From positions 62,001 to 126,000 of the forward strand of contig CASEYP010000007.1 in assembly GCA_949292185.1 (NCBI GenBank): 64,000 nucleotides of DNA, given 5' to 3'. The notes below the pieces were generated by a model that ran no database searches, was not told where the DNA came from, and saw only the letters and a list, made by a program, of their open reading frames with translations. A program made the translations under genes and the position numbers. How positions within the stretch are numbered: position 1 is the first letter of the stretch; each line of letters opens with the position of its first letter. The stretch is from an uncultured bacterium. GTDB lineage: Bacteria; Cyanobacteriota; Vampirovibrionia; Gastranaerophilales; Gastranaerophilaceae. Below are positions 34,724 through 43,160 of this stretch, one piece after another.

Positions 34724-35523
34724 ACAATTTCAAAAACTTTTGATAATTTATTATAATAACCATTATTCAAAAGTTCATAAAATCTTTGATACGTATGAGG
34801 GGCTAATATTTTGGTAGTTTCAGAATCCAGATATAGCCCCTCTACAAATCTGGCAAATAATTCTGTCGGTTTATTATAATATTTATTTAAACGATTAATC
34901 TTAGCTGAAATTCGAGATTGCTTTTTCTGGCAAGATTTTAATCGTATATATGCAGCAAATTCTATCGGCATATCTGGAAAATCATTTTCAATATTATCTA
35001 TTGAAAAAATTTCAGTTTTTCTAAAAAACATTCCGGATAGCAACTTTATCCTATCGTACTTTAACAAATATTTTGCTTTTGATTTTTTTATAAATTTATC
35101 AAATTCTTTGAACTTTTTTGAGCGCATAAATTTTGGATATCTGTTTTTTATAATATTTTCATATTCCAAAATTTTACTTTTAATAACGTTTTTATGTTGT
35201 AATAACTTCTCACATTTTGAATGTTTATCAACAAAATTTGTAACCTTCAAAAGTTCATTAGCATAACAACAAGCATCCGGAGTATCAAAAAGAACTTCTA
35301 ATGAACCGCCTGTTTTAACCATAAATGGTTCCATCTGAGCGTGTACATAGTGAGCAAACTCATGAAGCAAAGTTGGAATAATTCTATCATTTGATATATT
35401 TTTAGATATGTCAATTCTATTTTGCATATAAAAGCCTTGATGTCCCCGAGCTTTTGTGGATGTATGAACATCAATTCCAAGACTCTTAAAATACTTAATT
35501 AACTCTTTTTCCTTCAATACCAT
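34720..35523 (-). CDS. Putative zinc metallopeptidase (HEFAH motif)
   Basis: A 267-residue protein starting MVLKEKEL. The open frame continues upstream to a GTG at 35556, but the ATG at 35523 has TATAAT six bases before it. The motif HEFAHYVH (residues 54-61) gives the HExxH zinc site. Residues ARFVEGLYLDSE could give the third ligand, as in minigluzincins/ImmA-like peptidases. No signal peptide. The rest is Lys-rich and helical. Peptidase activity is probable, substrate unknown. Confidence 0.65.
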   Translation of the reverse strand: MVLKEKELIKYFKSLGIDVHTSTKARGHQGFYMQNRIDISKNISNDRIIPTLLHEFAHYVHAQMEPFMVKTGGSLEVLFDTPDACCYANELLKVTNFVDKHSKCEKLLQHKNVIKSKILEYENIIKNRYPKFMRSKKFKEFDKFIKKSKAKYLLKYDRIKLLSGMFFRKTEIFSIDNIENDFPDMPIEFAAYIRLKSCQKKQSRISAKINRLNKYYNKPTELFARFVEGLYLDSETTKILAPHTYQRFYELLNNGYYNKLSKVFEIV

Positions 35524-35649
35524 AAATAAATTATATTTCAAAAAACTGGAAGGCACCCTCTACTTAATTAAACTTAAAAAATTATGCACAAAAAAAAGCT
35601 AGTGCTAAAATAAATACAAAGTCTATAACATAAAATGAGGATTTATTAT

Positions 35650-36261
35650 ATGAGAAAGCTTATATTTTCAATAATACTTATTGTATTAATTGTTATCGGT
35701 CTAACACTTTTGACAGGTTATATACAAGAAAAAAATAAACCAAAGAAATCAGTATATACAAAAATTGAAACCTTAGAAAAATTACCTATCAAATTAGAAA
35801 ATATGGGAGATGTAGAATGTAAAGCCTACAAAATTCCAGAAAGTACAGAAAAATATTTAAAAGAAAAAAGTGAATTTAGTTCTATTTATAAACATAAAAA
35901 ATTTGTTGTTTATATAAAAGATGATAAATTATCATTTGCAAAAGATTATGCAAGCACTCTTGAAAAAATTTCAAACGACAAAAAATACCAAAAGCACTAT
36001 AATTTTGCTACACGTAAAGCAAAAATAAAAATAACAACAATGAGTGCTTGGAATAGAAGAATGATGAAAAAAGCTAAACAAAAAATTCCTGCCGATGTAA
36101 TGACAATTGCCGACGGAAAAACTAAACTTGACTTCATTCAAACCTGTGGCAATTTCTGTATTGTAAATCCAGCTAAAAATCAAATAATTTCACTAAAAGG
36201 AGACCCTAAAAAAGAATCCGAAAAATTTGAATATGTATTAGATAAATATAAAAGATGGTAG
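35650..36261 (+). CDS. Membrane-anchored thioredoxin-like paralogue 1
   Basis: A 203-residue protein started at 35650, where GAGGA lies eight bases upstream; an ATG at 35635 is also in frame. One N-terminal transmembrane segment anchors a basic extracytoplasmic domain. The end has TCGNFCIVNPAKNQIISL, a Cys-x3-Cys before the motif CIVNP, shared with the next gene and the protein at 39356. The usual thioredoxin CxxC near the start of the fold is not evident. It is nine bases before its paralogue and co-transcribed. Confidence 0.6.
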   Translation: MRKLIFSIILIVLIVIGLTLLTGYIQEKNKPKKSVYTKIETLEKLPIKLENMGDVECKAYKIPESTEKYLKEKSEFSSIYKHKKFVVYIKDDKLSFAKDYASTLEKISNDKKYQKHYNFATRKAKIKITTMSAWNRRMMKKAKQKIPADVMTIADGKTKLDFIQTCGNFCIVNPAKNQIISLKGDPKKESEKFEYVLDKYKRW

Positions 36262-36270
36262 GAGAAAGAT

Positions 36271-36822
36271 ATGCAATATTTTGTAGTAGTTTTAATTCTT
36301 ATATTTGCAATAGGCCTAGGCGTATCATCTTGTAATGATAAGAAAGCTCAAGAAAACGCCAAACCTGAAATTCAGACAAGCAAAGTATCAACTATGAATA
36401 CCCTCCCTGAATTAACTGGGATGGATGGGATAAATTACTTTGTAAAAAATCTTCCTGATGACATAGTTATATACTTACAAACAAAAAGCCAATATAAAAA
36501 TCTATACTCTCCGGATAAAAAGTTAGTTATCTACTATGTTGGTGCAGATTGTCCATACGCAAAAGCATTTACAGATGCAATTGATCCATTAACTTCAAAC
36601 TCAAAGTACACTATCAAATACAATTTCTACCCACAAAACGCAAGCGGAATAGAAAAATATGACACAATAGAAGAAGCTCAAACAGCTACAAATTTTTCTA
36701 ACACATGCCAAGAATTTTGTATTGTTAACCCAAGTAAAAATCAAATTTTTGCAATAAATGGAATTGGAGATCAAGAAGCCGCAAAAATTCCTGAAATATT
36801 AGACCAATTATTAGATTGGTAA
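36271..36822 (+). CDS. Lipoprotein-like thioredoxin-fold paralogue 2
   Basis: A 183-residue protein. The N-terminal hydrophobic stretch ends in GVSSC (Cys21), a possible lipobox. A thioredoxin-like pattern follows, with LVIYYVGADCPYAKAFTDAI (single Cys94 at the usual redox position) and the family ending TCQEFCIVNPSKNQIFAI, with Cys146 and Cys150. The pattern suggests an envelope redox or thiol-chaperone protein with an unusual cysteine arrangement. A terminator follows at 36850-36880. Confidence 0.6.
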   Translation: MQYFVVVLILIFAIGLGVSSCNDKKAQENAKPEIQTSKVSTMNTLPELTGMDGINYFVKNLPDDIVIYLQTKSQYKNLYSPDKKLVIYYVGADCPYAKAFTDAIDPLTSNSKYTIKYNFYPQNASGIEKYDTIEEAQTATNFSNTCQEFCIVNPSKNQIFAINGIGDQEAAKIPEILDQLLDW

Positions 36823-36849
36823 AATAATATAAAATATATCTAACTAAAA

Positions 36850-36880
36850 AAGGAAGACTTAAAATTTTTAAGTCTTCCTT
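36850..36880 (+). terminator. Terminator after the thioredoxin-like pair
   Basis: AAGGAAGACTTAAA (36850-36863), a three-base loop and the complementary TTTAAGTCTTCCTT (36867-36880) make a long stem that ends in and is followed by T-rich sequence on the plus strand; A-rich sequence upstream makes it bidirectional. It separates the right-facing pair from the left-facing rubredoxin operon. Confidence 0.8.
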
Positions 36881-36902
36881 TTCTCATTTTATTTTTATTT
36901 GT

Positions 36903-37043
36903 TTATGCTTCTTTTTCAAATTGATCTTTACCTACTGAGCATAAAGGGCAAACCCAATCTTCCGGTAAATCTTCAAATTTAACACCATCGTGTTCACTTG
37001 GATCATAAACATAACCACATACTGTACAAACCCATTTTTCCAT
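36903..37043 (-). CDS. Rubredoxin
   Basis: A 46-residue protein beginning [15 protein letters not shown] and containing [15 protein letters not shown]. The four Cys ligands of the Fe(SCys)4 centre are residues 6, 9, 32 and 35. Rubredoxins carry electrons, often to superoxide reductase, rubrerythrin or oxygen-reducing flavoproteins in anaerobes. It directly follows the Fur-family gene (two bases apart), and the Fur-type box upstream would control both, which fits an oxidative-stress function. Confidence 0.95.
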   Translation of the reverse strand: MEKWVCTVCGYVYDPSEHDGVKFEDLPEDWVCPLCSVGKDQFEKEA

Positions 37044-37045
37044 AA

Positions 37046-37435
37046 TTAATTCATTTCCTTTCTATTTTTGCAATCATTACATATACCATGAAATACTATA
37101 TCATGACTTTTTATTTCAAAACCCGTAGCCAACTGGACATTTTTTATTAAGTCCGGAGCTATATCAGATGGTATATCATAAACTCTCTTACATTTTTCAC
37201 ATATAAAATGATAATGTTCAAAAGTATTATGATCGAAATGAGCAGAAGGCTCTAAACCATCAATTTTCTTTATCATTCCGGCCTGAGATAATTGATTCAG
37301 ATTTCTATACAAAGTAGTAATACCAATATTTGAATTTTCACCCTGCAAAAACCCTAACAACTCTTCAGCCGTCGGATGAATTGCATTGCGCGTTAAAACA
37401 TCAAGTATTTTTTCTCTTTGTTTTGAATAATTCAT
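37046..37435 (-). CDS. Fur-family regulator (Fur/PerR/Zur type)
   Basis: A 129-residue metal-responsive repressor. The N-terminal winged helix shows [13 protein letters not shown] and [19 protein letters not shown]. The C-terminal dimerisation part has [19 protein letters not shown] and the second Cys pair in HGICNDCKN, giving two Cys-x2-Cys zinc sites. Co-transcription with rubredoxin points to a peroxide-sensing PerR-like role. The 7-1-7-like palindrome just upstream is the expected autoregulatory site. Which metal or signal it reads cannot be decided here. Confidence 0.92.
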   Translation of the reverse strand: MNYSKQREKILDVLTRNAIHPTAEELLGFLQGENSNIGITTLYRNLNQLSQAGMIKKIDGLEPSAHFDHNTFEHYHFICEKCKRVYDIPSDIAPDLIKNVQLATGFEIKSHDIVFHGICNDCKNRKEMN

Positions 37436-37446
37436 GCTTACCTCAA

Positions 37447-37465
37447 AATGATAACTATTGTCATT
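37447..37465. promoter_or_regulatory. Fur/PerR-type operator
   Basis: AATGATAACTATTGTCATT is a 19-base palindrome with seven of nine symmetric pairs, centred on 37456, in the 7-1-7 style of Fur and PerR boxes. It lies about 12 bases before the start codon of the Fur-family gene, over the promoter/ribosome site, consistent with autoregulation. Confidence 0.75.
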
Positions 37466-37491
37466 TTATCCGATAATCTCTTATTTGTCAA

Positions 37492-38850
37492 CTATTGATG
37501 ATTATTAGCCGCTTCTGCAGCAAGTTTGCTTTCTATATCTTTTTTGACTTGATATTCAGGACTAAAGTGTCTTGCTATAAGCATAATTGCAGGAACAGCA
37601 ACACCTAAAGCTCCAATACAAGCTCCAATATTTTTCAATACTGCTCCTCTTTTTAATTTTCTAACAGCTTTAAAGAAATCATCAACACTTTCGCCGGAAG
37701 TTTCATATTGACCAAGTAATTTTTCAACTTTATTATAAACACCTCTTAGTGAATCCAAATCAATAAATCTTCTTGTATCAACTTTTTCTTTACCGCCAAC
37801 CTTTATACACTCAATAACATCAGATTCTTTTGCCATATTAACAATCAAGTTAACATTAGATTTTTCTTCATTTGCAGAATTAATATTATTCACTACAAAT
37901 TTATAAATATCGACATCAGATTTATCTGCATTTTTAAATGCGGCAAGATGATTTTTGATAGATCCATCTGCAAAAGCCTTCTTGAATGTTTCATTTTCAA
38001 TAACTCTAGCATCCAAATCAATAGACTTGTTATGTTTTTTCTCTGCACTTTTTTCAAAACTCTTAGCAATCATTGGACCTGCAAAGTACATAAATAACCA
38101 AAAACCACCTTCTTTTAAAACATAACCAAAGAAGTCTTGAGGATTTCTAGCATGAGAAAGTCTTTCTGTTGTAATCGCACCGTCAACCAACATAAGATTT
38201 CTTACAGGATCAAAAATAAAATCTTGAAATCCGCCTGTAAATGAAGGATTTTTATCTTTACCATCAGATTTTCCATTTTTATGGACATCTGAGAATGCTG
38301 CAGAAAATGGAACTGCAGAAGATTCAAATTTGTTATTTAATTTTTGATTAAGTTTTTGTTTTGCAAAATAATCTTTTTTAATTTGCTCTTCTGTATATTT
38401 ATGTCTAAATTTTGTTAAACCTAAATAACTTAATGTAGTAGCAACAGAAGCAGCTGCAAATCTTGCTATAGTTAAAGCCTTAAACTGTTTTTGATGAGAA
38501 GCTACATTTGTCAAACTGTTTTTAATAGCTTCAGTTGGAGCCATTTCTAAAGCAGTTTTTAAAATATTTTGGTCTTTTAAAATTCTAGCGTCAATTTTTG
38601 AATCTAATTTAGCAGGTTTAAATAAAAGTATACTAAATATTTTATTAAAAAATGGCAACCCGCCTAACCAAATAATTTGAGTTCCAAACTCATCTATAAA
38701 TCTGTCTTTTCCCTCTACTTTATCCCCAGCTATATAAGAAGCAGTTGTCAAACCGCAACTATTTGCAACATCTTTTATTGCTAATGGGACATAAGAACTA
38801 TTATTACCTAATACTGAATATACTGAACTTGCTGTAATTGTTGGTATCAT
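37492..38850 (-). CDS. Large membrane-associated protein of unknown function
   Basis: A 452-residue protein without a typical signal peptide, starting MIPTITASSVYSVLG. Hydrophobic segments lie near residues 60-80 (IIWLGGLPFFNKIFSILLF), 130-145, 255-270 (FWLFMYFAGPMI) and near the C-terminus (IGACIGALGVAVPAIMLIA). Between them are charged helical parts, including a helix-rich region with repeated Lys/Glu. No family recognised. RBS AAAGG lies before the start. It could be a membrane or exported effector-like protein; nothing in the sequence decides. Confidence 0.6.
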   Translation of the reverse strand: MIPTITASSVYSVLGNNSSYVPLAIKDVANSCGLTTASYIAGDKVEGKDRFIDEFGTQIIWLGGLPFFNKIFSILLFKPAKLDSKIDARILKDQNILKTALEMAPTEAIKNSLTNVASHQKQFKALTIARFAAASVATTLSYLGLTKFRHKYTEEQIKKDYFAKQKLNQKLNNKFESSAVPFSAAFSDVHKNGKSDGKDKNPSFTGGFQDFIFDPVRNLMLVDGAITTERLSHARNPQDFFGYVLKEGGFWLFMYFAGPMIAKSFEKSAEKKHNKSIDLDARVIENETFKKAFADGSIKNHLAAFKNADKSDVDIYKFVVNNINSANEEKSNVNLIVNMAKESDVIECIKVGGKEKVDTRRFIDLDSLRGVYNKVEKLLGQYETSGESVDDFFKAVRKLKRGAVLKNIGACIGALGVAVPAIMLIARHFSPEYQVKKDIESKLAAEAANNHQ

Positions 38851-39355
38851 TTTCCTTTTTTCATCCTATAACAGAGCAAAAAACTCTGCCTCAACTTGTG
38901 TACTACAAGCCCCAAATTAAATTCATTAATCTCACGATTGGGGCATTCGCTTTTTTAGTTGAGTATCGTCGATTATTTCTAATTACCATAATAATATTAA
39001 CCTTCACTTTTCTTTTAAGTACCATAAAAATAATAATTGCCATTTATACAATTTATATTTACATTTGTTAAAAAACAAGACCCTAATAAACTTAAGGTCT
39101 TGTCTAAAACTTTTTATTCAACACAACAAATGTTTACCCGTTTTTAAAACAAGCCTTTTATAAAACATCTGCTACGTCGAATTTGTATATACATGAAATT
39201 ATTACCTCATTATCTACAAGAAGAAATTATCATAAAACAAATTAAAATGCAACAATACACCAAGTGTATTATTATAATGTTACAAAAATGCAATCTACAA
39301 AAGAATATATTATAATTTTAAATTGTAATCATGCCAATAACAAAAGGATAACACC
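38851..39355. other. Non-coding region with hairpins
   Basis: About 500 bases without a supportable gene. An inverted repeat GCCCCAA (38909-38915)/TTGGGGC (38938-38944) is followed by six T on the plus strand. A minus-strand terminator-like hairpin lies at 39068-39105. A short palindrome AATACAC-CAA-GTGTATT (39254-39270) sits next to a TATAAT box. A small RNA on the minus strand ending near 39070 is possible. Confidence 0.4.
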
Positions 39356-40345
39356 ATGACTGATATAAATAATTACGATGATAATCAACAAAATGATGAA
39401 ACCTCAATTGAGGATTTTTTAAACACCGAAGATCAAATAAAATCAGACAAAATTGAAATTACGAAAAAAAAGCAAGAACGCAGAATTCATATAGAAAAAT
39501 ATGACAACAACTCAGGAATGGGAGATGTTGCACCATATAGCATAACCCGATATTTTAATTGGGGCGCATTTTTATTTAATTGGATTTGGGGTCTAAAATA
39601 TAAAAAATTTACATTGCTATTAATTCCACTTATATGCATAATCCCATATGGATTTATAATAGCAATAATATTGGCATTTATCGCAGGAACCAAAGGTAAT
39701 CAATGGGCATGGGAAGAAATTCAATATCAAAATGAAGAAGATTTTCATAATGCTCAAAAAGCTTGGGTAAAAGCATGGTTTATATTAGCAGCTATAGCAC
39801 TTGTTATTACAGTACCAATTTTGCTTTTAAACAACCCAAATCATAAAGATACAGCCGATAGCAATCAAAAAAATGAAAAAGAAACACCAACATACTACAA
39901 TTTTATAAGCACGTCAGAACTAAAAATACCACAAGAAATATATGATGAAACAGATGTTCAAGATGCGAATTATGAGTTACTACTTAGCAACAAATATATC
40001 ATATATTGGCTAAGACCAAAAAATGAAAAAACCCTAGAAAACAAAAAATATATAGAAGATGAATTTAATAAAAACGCTGCCCAATTAAAAGATAAATTTA
40101 TATTATATCCTGATATAAAAGAATTAAAAACAGGCACAGACACAATCTCAGATATAGATATTGAAGCAAATTGTATAAATAAAAATTGTATAAATAAATG
40201 GCTATATAAAACTTGTGAAAGTGGCTATTGTATAATAAATCCACGAGGTAAAGTATATTATAAAACAAGAGATAAAGCTAAGGTAATACCAAAAGCAATA
40301 AATTTATTAATTAAATGGACTGAAGAAGAACAACAACAACAATAA
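39356..40345 (+). CDS. Membrane protein with DUF2628-like and thioredoxin-like parts, paralogue 3
   Basis: A 329-residue protein. An acidic disordered N-terminus (1-55) is followed by ITRYFNWGAFLFNWIWGLKY, then hydrophobic helices at about 80-105 and 140-160, the pattern of DUF2628-like small membrane domains. The last about 150 residues resemble the two proteins at 35.6-36.8 kb and end with TCESGYCIINPRGKVYY. AAAGGA precedes the ATG. It is followed by a terminator. It is probably an inner-membrane protein with an extracytoplasmic redox-like domain. Confidence 0.6.
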   Translation: MTDINNYDDNQQNDETSIEDFLNTEDQIKSDKIEITKKKQERRIHIEKYDNNSGMGDVAPYSITRYFNWGAFLFNWIWGLKYKKFTLLLIPLICIIPYGFIIAIILAFIAGTKGNQWAWEEIQYQNEEDFHNAQKAWVKAWFILAAIALVITVPILLLNNPNHKDTADSNQKNEKETPTYYNFISTSELKIPQEIYDETDVQDANYELLLSNKYIIYWLRPKNEKTLENKKYIEDEFNKNAAQLKDKFILYPDIKELKTGTDTISDIDIEANCINKNCINKWLYKTCESGYCIINPRGKVYYKTRDKAKVIPKAINLLIKWTEEEQQQQ

Positions 40346-40370
40346 AAAAGAGGCGAATGCCTCTTTTTTT
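40344..40370 (+). terminator. Strong bidirectional terminator
   Basis: GAGGC, GAAT, GCCTC (40350-40363) flanked by six A and seven T gives an extended perfect stem with T runs on both strands. It closes the right-facing gene at 39356 and separates it from the tRNA. Confidence 0.85.
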
Positions 40371-40399
40371 TATTATACAAACTATAAATTAAAGCACTA

Positions 40400-40421
40400 A
40401 AAAAGGAGGCTTATTGCCTCC
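40400..40421 (-). terminator. Terminator of the tRNA-Glu gene
   Basis: GGAGGC (40405-40410), TTATT and GCCTCC (40416-40421) form a hairpin. Read on the minus strand it is followed by a T run. It lies just after the 3' end of tRNA-Glu. Confidence 0.75.
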
Positions 40422-40432
40422 TGATTTTAAAA

Positions 40433-40508
40433 TGGTACCCCCAAGCGAATTCGAATCGCTGTCTACACCGTGAAAGGGTGTTGTCCTAGGCCTCTAGACG
40501 ATGGGGGC
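40433..40508 (-). tRNA. tRNA-Glu (anticodon TTC), cyanobacterial/plastid type
   Basis: On the minus strand the sequence begins GCCCCCATCGTCTAGAGG, has the anticodon arm CACCCTTTCACGGTG (anticodon TTC), a T arm with GATTCGAAT, and ends TGGGGGTA plus an encoded CCA. Acceptor, D, anticodon and T stems close. The 5' half matches tRNA-Glu of cyanobacteria and chloroplasts more closely than that of E. coli. tRNA-Glu also feeds tetrapyrrole synthesis in such lineages. Confidence 0.96.
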
Positions 40509-40580
40509 TTAGCTATTTAGCCTACGAAACTTATTCTATCCCAGACAAAATTAAATGTCAACCAATCAATATAAAAATTT

Positions 40581-41585
40581 TTAAATTATGTTACTTTGAA
40601 TATCATCAAGCTTGATTTCTCTTATTATATCTGAGATTTCAGCAGATATATCAGACGTGGTTTTAATATTTTTTTTAACCATCTGAGCAAATTCAACCTT
40701 TTTAAATTCGTGCATGCCTCGTGTTTTAAAAACTTCTTCCAATATTTTTACTCGGGGCATATCCTCTTCTAACATTTTGCTTTCCAACAAGGAAATATTT
40801 TTCAATTCATAATAAAGAGTTCTTTTAACCAATTCCATTGGCAATAAATCCTCAAATTCTCCGCATCTTAACAAATGGATTTTATCAATAGGGCGAAGTT
40901 TTGGCTTTATTTCTTCCAAATTTTCTTTAGCATCCTTATCTAACAATACGAAAATTGGAATTTTTAAAATATCTACAAGCTTATAATACAATTTAACAAC
41001 CTGATTTTTACCACCGGCAGAAAACATATAAATACCTTCTCTATCAAAATCATAACCGCACATTTTTGCAAATTCAGGTAATAAAATTTCTTCTGTTGCA
41101 CCTTCTGCAATTACAACTTTTTTTATTGGATATTTTAGTGAATATTTAAATCTATCTTCTTTTTCATCTATTGTTGTTGCCAAATTCTTTAGCCAACGAA
41201 GATTTATTACAGAATCATCATTTATTAAATCTATAATAGCTTTATAATGAATTTTGTTTTTTAAAAGTTTTTCCGCATTTTTACTTATAGAAAACACTGA
41301 AACCTCATAATCATAAAGTCTTTGGTTTATAACATAATCATCACAAGAACCATATCCCAATTCGTTTATAGAGTAATTAAATACATATTGAGCCAAATCT
41401 GTAAGCTGAGTGTAATCCATTTTTTCTAAATCAGTCTTTTTATATTTAGGAGATATCAAATTATTTGTCAAAACATCAAAAAAGACTCTCAAATATTTAA
41501 CTTCCGGATGTTTAAACCTTGTTAATCTATCAAATGAAATTAACAACTGCTCTTTAGTTAAAGGTTTGACTTTCAAATTATTCAA
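40581..41585 (-). CDS. TOPRIM-domain protein (OLD-nuclease-like C-terminal part)
   Basis: A 334-residue protein with a helical N-terminus (about 1-150) of unknown type and a TOPRIM domain at about 155-260. VVIAEGATEEILLPEFAKMCG carries the conserved Glu and Gly-x2-Glu, and IFVLLDKDAKENL the Asp-x-Asp. Those are the features of OLD-family nuclease TOPRIM domains. The usual N-terminal ABC-ATPase is missing and no ATPase gene is adjacent. It is divergent from the papain-like gene at 41675. A stand-alone nuclease or a remnant of a defence protein are both possible. Confidence 0.7.
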   Translation of the reverse strand: MNNLKVKPLTKEQLLISFDRLTRFKHPEVKYLRVFFDVLTNNLISPKYKKTDLEKMDYTQLTDLAQYVFNYSINELGYGSCDDYVINQRLYDYEVSVFSISKNAEKLLKNKIHYKAIIDLINDDSVINLRWLKNLATTIDEKEDRFKYSLKYPIKKVVIAEGATEEILLPEFAKMCGYDFDREGIYMFSAGGKNQVVKLYYKLVDILKIPIFVLLDKDAKENLEEIKPKLRPIDKIHLLRCGEFEDLLPMELVKRTLYYELKNISLLESKMLEEDMPRVKILEEVFKTRGMHEFKKVEFAQMVKKNIKTTSDISAEISDIIREIKLDDIQSNII

Positions 41586-41674
41586 TGATTTCCTCTTTAA
41601 TATTTATTTACAATAAATTTACACATCTAGCAATTTTTTTAACTTTCGTTTTTTATTATAAATGTGGTGTTAAT

Positions 41675-43057
41675 ATGGTAGAAAAAATTAATTCTCGTAT
41701 CCAGCAATATAATTATAACACAATAAGCAGTGTAAGGAATTTAACGAACCAAAATACAACTGCAGCAACATCTTTGCCTGCGTTTACAGCCACATATCCA
41801 ATACAACAAAACCAACAACAAAACACTGTACCCGTTCAAATAAGAACAACTCTAAATTCTAAAGAAGAAAAAGCTAAATATACAACACTTCTTTCAAACC
41901 TCGATAAAAATGGAAGAAAAATACTTGAGAATTTATTAAAAAGCGGGATTCTATTAAATTCTGATTCAAATGATCATAGTACAGTTTTAGACAACTTATA
42001 CAAAATCATCAATGAACCAAGAGCACAAGGGCTAGATGGCAAAACAATGTTGAAAGATACTATTGCTACAATAGCTTATCCATACGTAATAACACAACAA
42101 TTTGGAGATATTCCTCCTGAATATCAAGAACGAGCAATTAAAGCAAACAACGAAGGAGTAACAAATTTAATAGATTTATACGAAGGCAAAAATGATATAA
42201 ACGTTACACATTCAGGAACCTGTGTTGCAGCAAGTACAGAATTTAAACTTGCAAAACAACAACCTGCAGAATTTGCCAGATTTGCGCAGGAATTAAGTTC
42301 CCAAAAATTATCAGTAAACAAAAAAATTGGATTAAATAATCTTGCAGATAATACCATCAATGCAGTTTGGCTATTAAATGCATTTGAAATTCCATATAAA
42401 ATGGATAACTTTGATCAAGCAGATTTAACATTTGCACCGGATAAAAACGCAATAATAAGAGCTCAAATTCAAACAACAAACAAAGACCCATACGAAAGAA
42501 CCCCATTAGATGTTTTAATGCAATCAACATTTATGCAAATCGGTTCTCAGCAATCATATAATTCATTAACGGACAAACGAGCAGGCAAATTCAACCAAAA
42601 CGACAAAGGCTTAATTGAATTTGAAAAAACATTCACAGAATCCGTAGTTTTTGATAAAAATATTTTATCAGTAACCTACCAAACAGTAGATGAAAATGCC
42701 AGACTTGTCGGTTATGAAACAGATTTAGGAACAATGAAAAAACATTTATTAGACGCTCTTAATGAAGGCGAAAATATCATAATCGGATATACTCAAACAG
42801 ACTCAAACAATATAATCGTAAACGGTCATGAAATAACCATTGTCGGCTACAAAACAGATAAAAACGGTAAAATAACATTCATCTGTAATGATACAGACGA
42901 TAATATACCAAGAGCTATAGAATACTCTGAAGATTATTTACTTCCAAAAATTCACCATGCCGCATTACCAAAACATATTGTAGAAAAAGATTTAAATATC
43001 GTTCCAAACTATGTTGAAGGTATAGATATGTATAAAAATATGAAAAATGCCGCATAA
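41675..43057 (+). CDS. Putative papain-like cysteine protease/peptidase, no signal peptide
   Basis: A 460-residue protein started at 41675 (MVEKINSRIQQY); the frame runs on upstream to 41585 without a ribosome site. The first about 75 residues are Gln/Asn/Thr/Pro-rich and likely disordered. A Cys183 motif (HSGTCVAASTEF) and His385 (VNGHEITIVGY) followed by FICNDTDDN have the spacing and context of papain-like transglutaminase/C39-type cysteine proteases. No signal peptide. It and the next gene sit beside FliA- and FlhB-like genes, so secretion by a type III-like route is a hypothesis. Confidence 0.6.
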   Translation: MVEKINSRIQQYNYNTISSVRNLTNQNTTAATSLPAFTATYPIQQNQQQNTVPVQIRTTLNSKEEKAKYTTLLSNLDKNGRKILENLLKSGILLNSDSNDHSTVLDNLYKIINEPRAQGLDGKTMLKDTIATIAYPYVITQQFGDIPPEYQERAIKANNEGVTNLIDLYEGKNDINVTHSGTCVAASTEFKLAKQQPAEFARFAQELSSQKLSVNKKIGLNNLADNTINAVWLLNAFEIPYKMDNFDQADLTFAPDKNAIIRAQIQTTNKDPYERTPLDVLMQSTFMQIGSQQSYNSLTDKRAGKFNQNDKGLIEFEKTFTESVVFDKNILSVTYQTVDENARLVGYETDLGTMKKHLLDALNEGENIIIGYTQTDSNNIIVNGHEITIVGYKTDKNGKITFICNDTDDNIPRAIEYSEDYLLPKIHHAALPKHIVEKDLNIVPNYVEGIDMYKNMKNAA

Positions 43058-43160
43058 GAAACAAAAAATAATATTATTACATTTTGTTAATAATGAATAC
43101 CAAAAAGGCAAAAATAATTTTTAGGAGTTTTTATCAAAGTAAAACATAAGTAGGTAGATA

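Noticed and set aside
38838-39071. 77-codon plus-strand open frame in the gap
   Set aside because: No ribosome site, hydrophobic low-complexity translation and hairpins inside it; not supportable as a gene.
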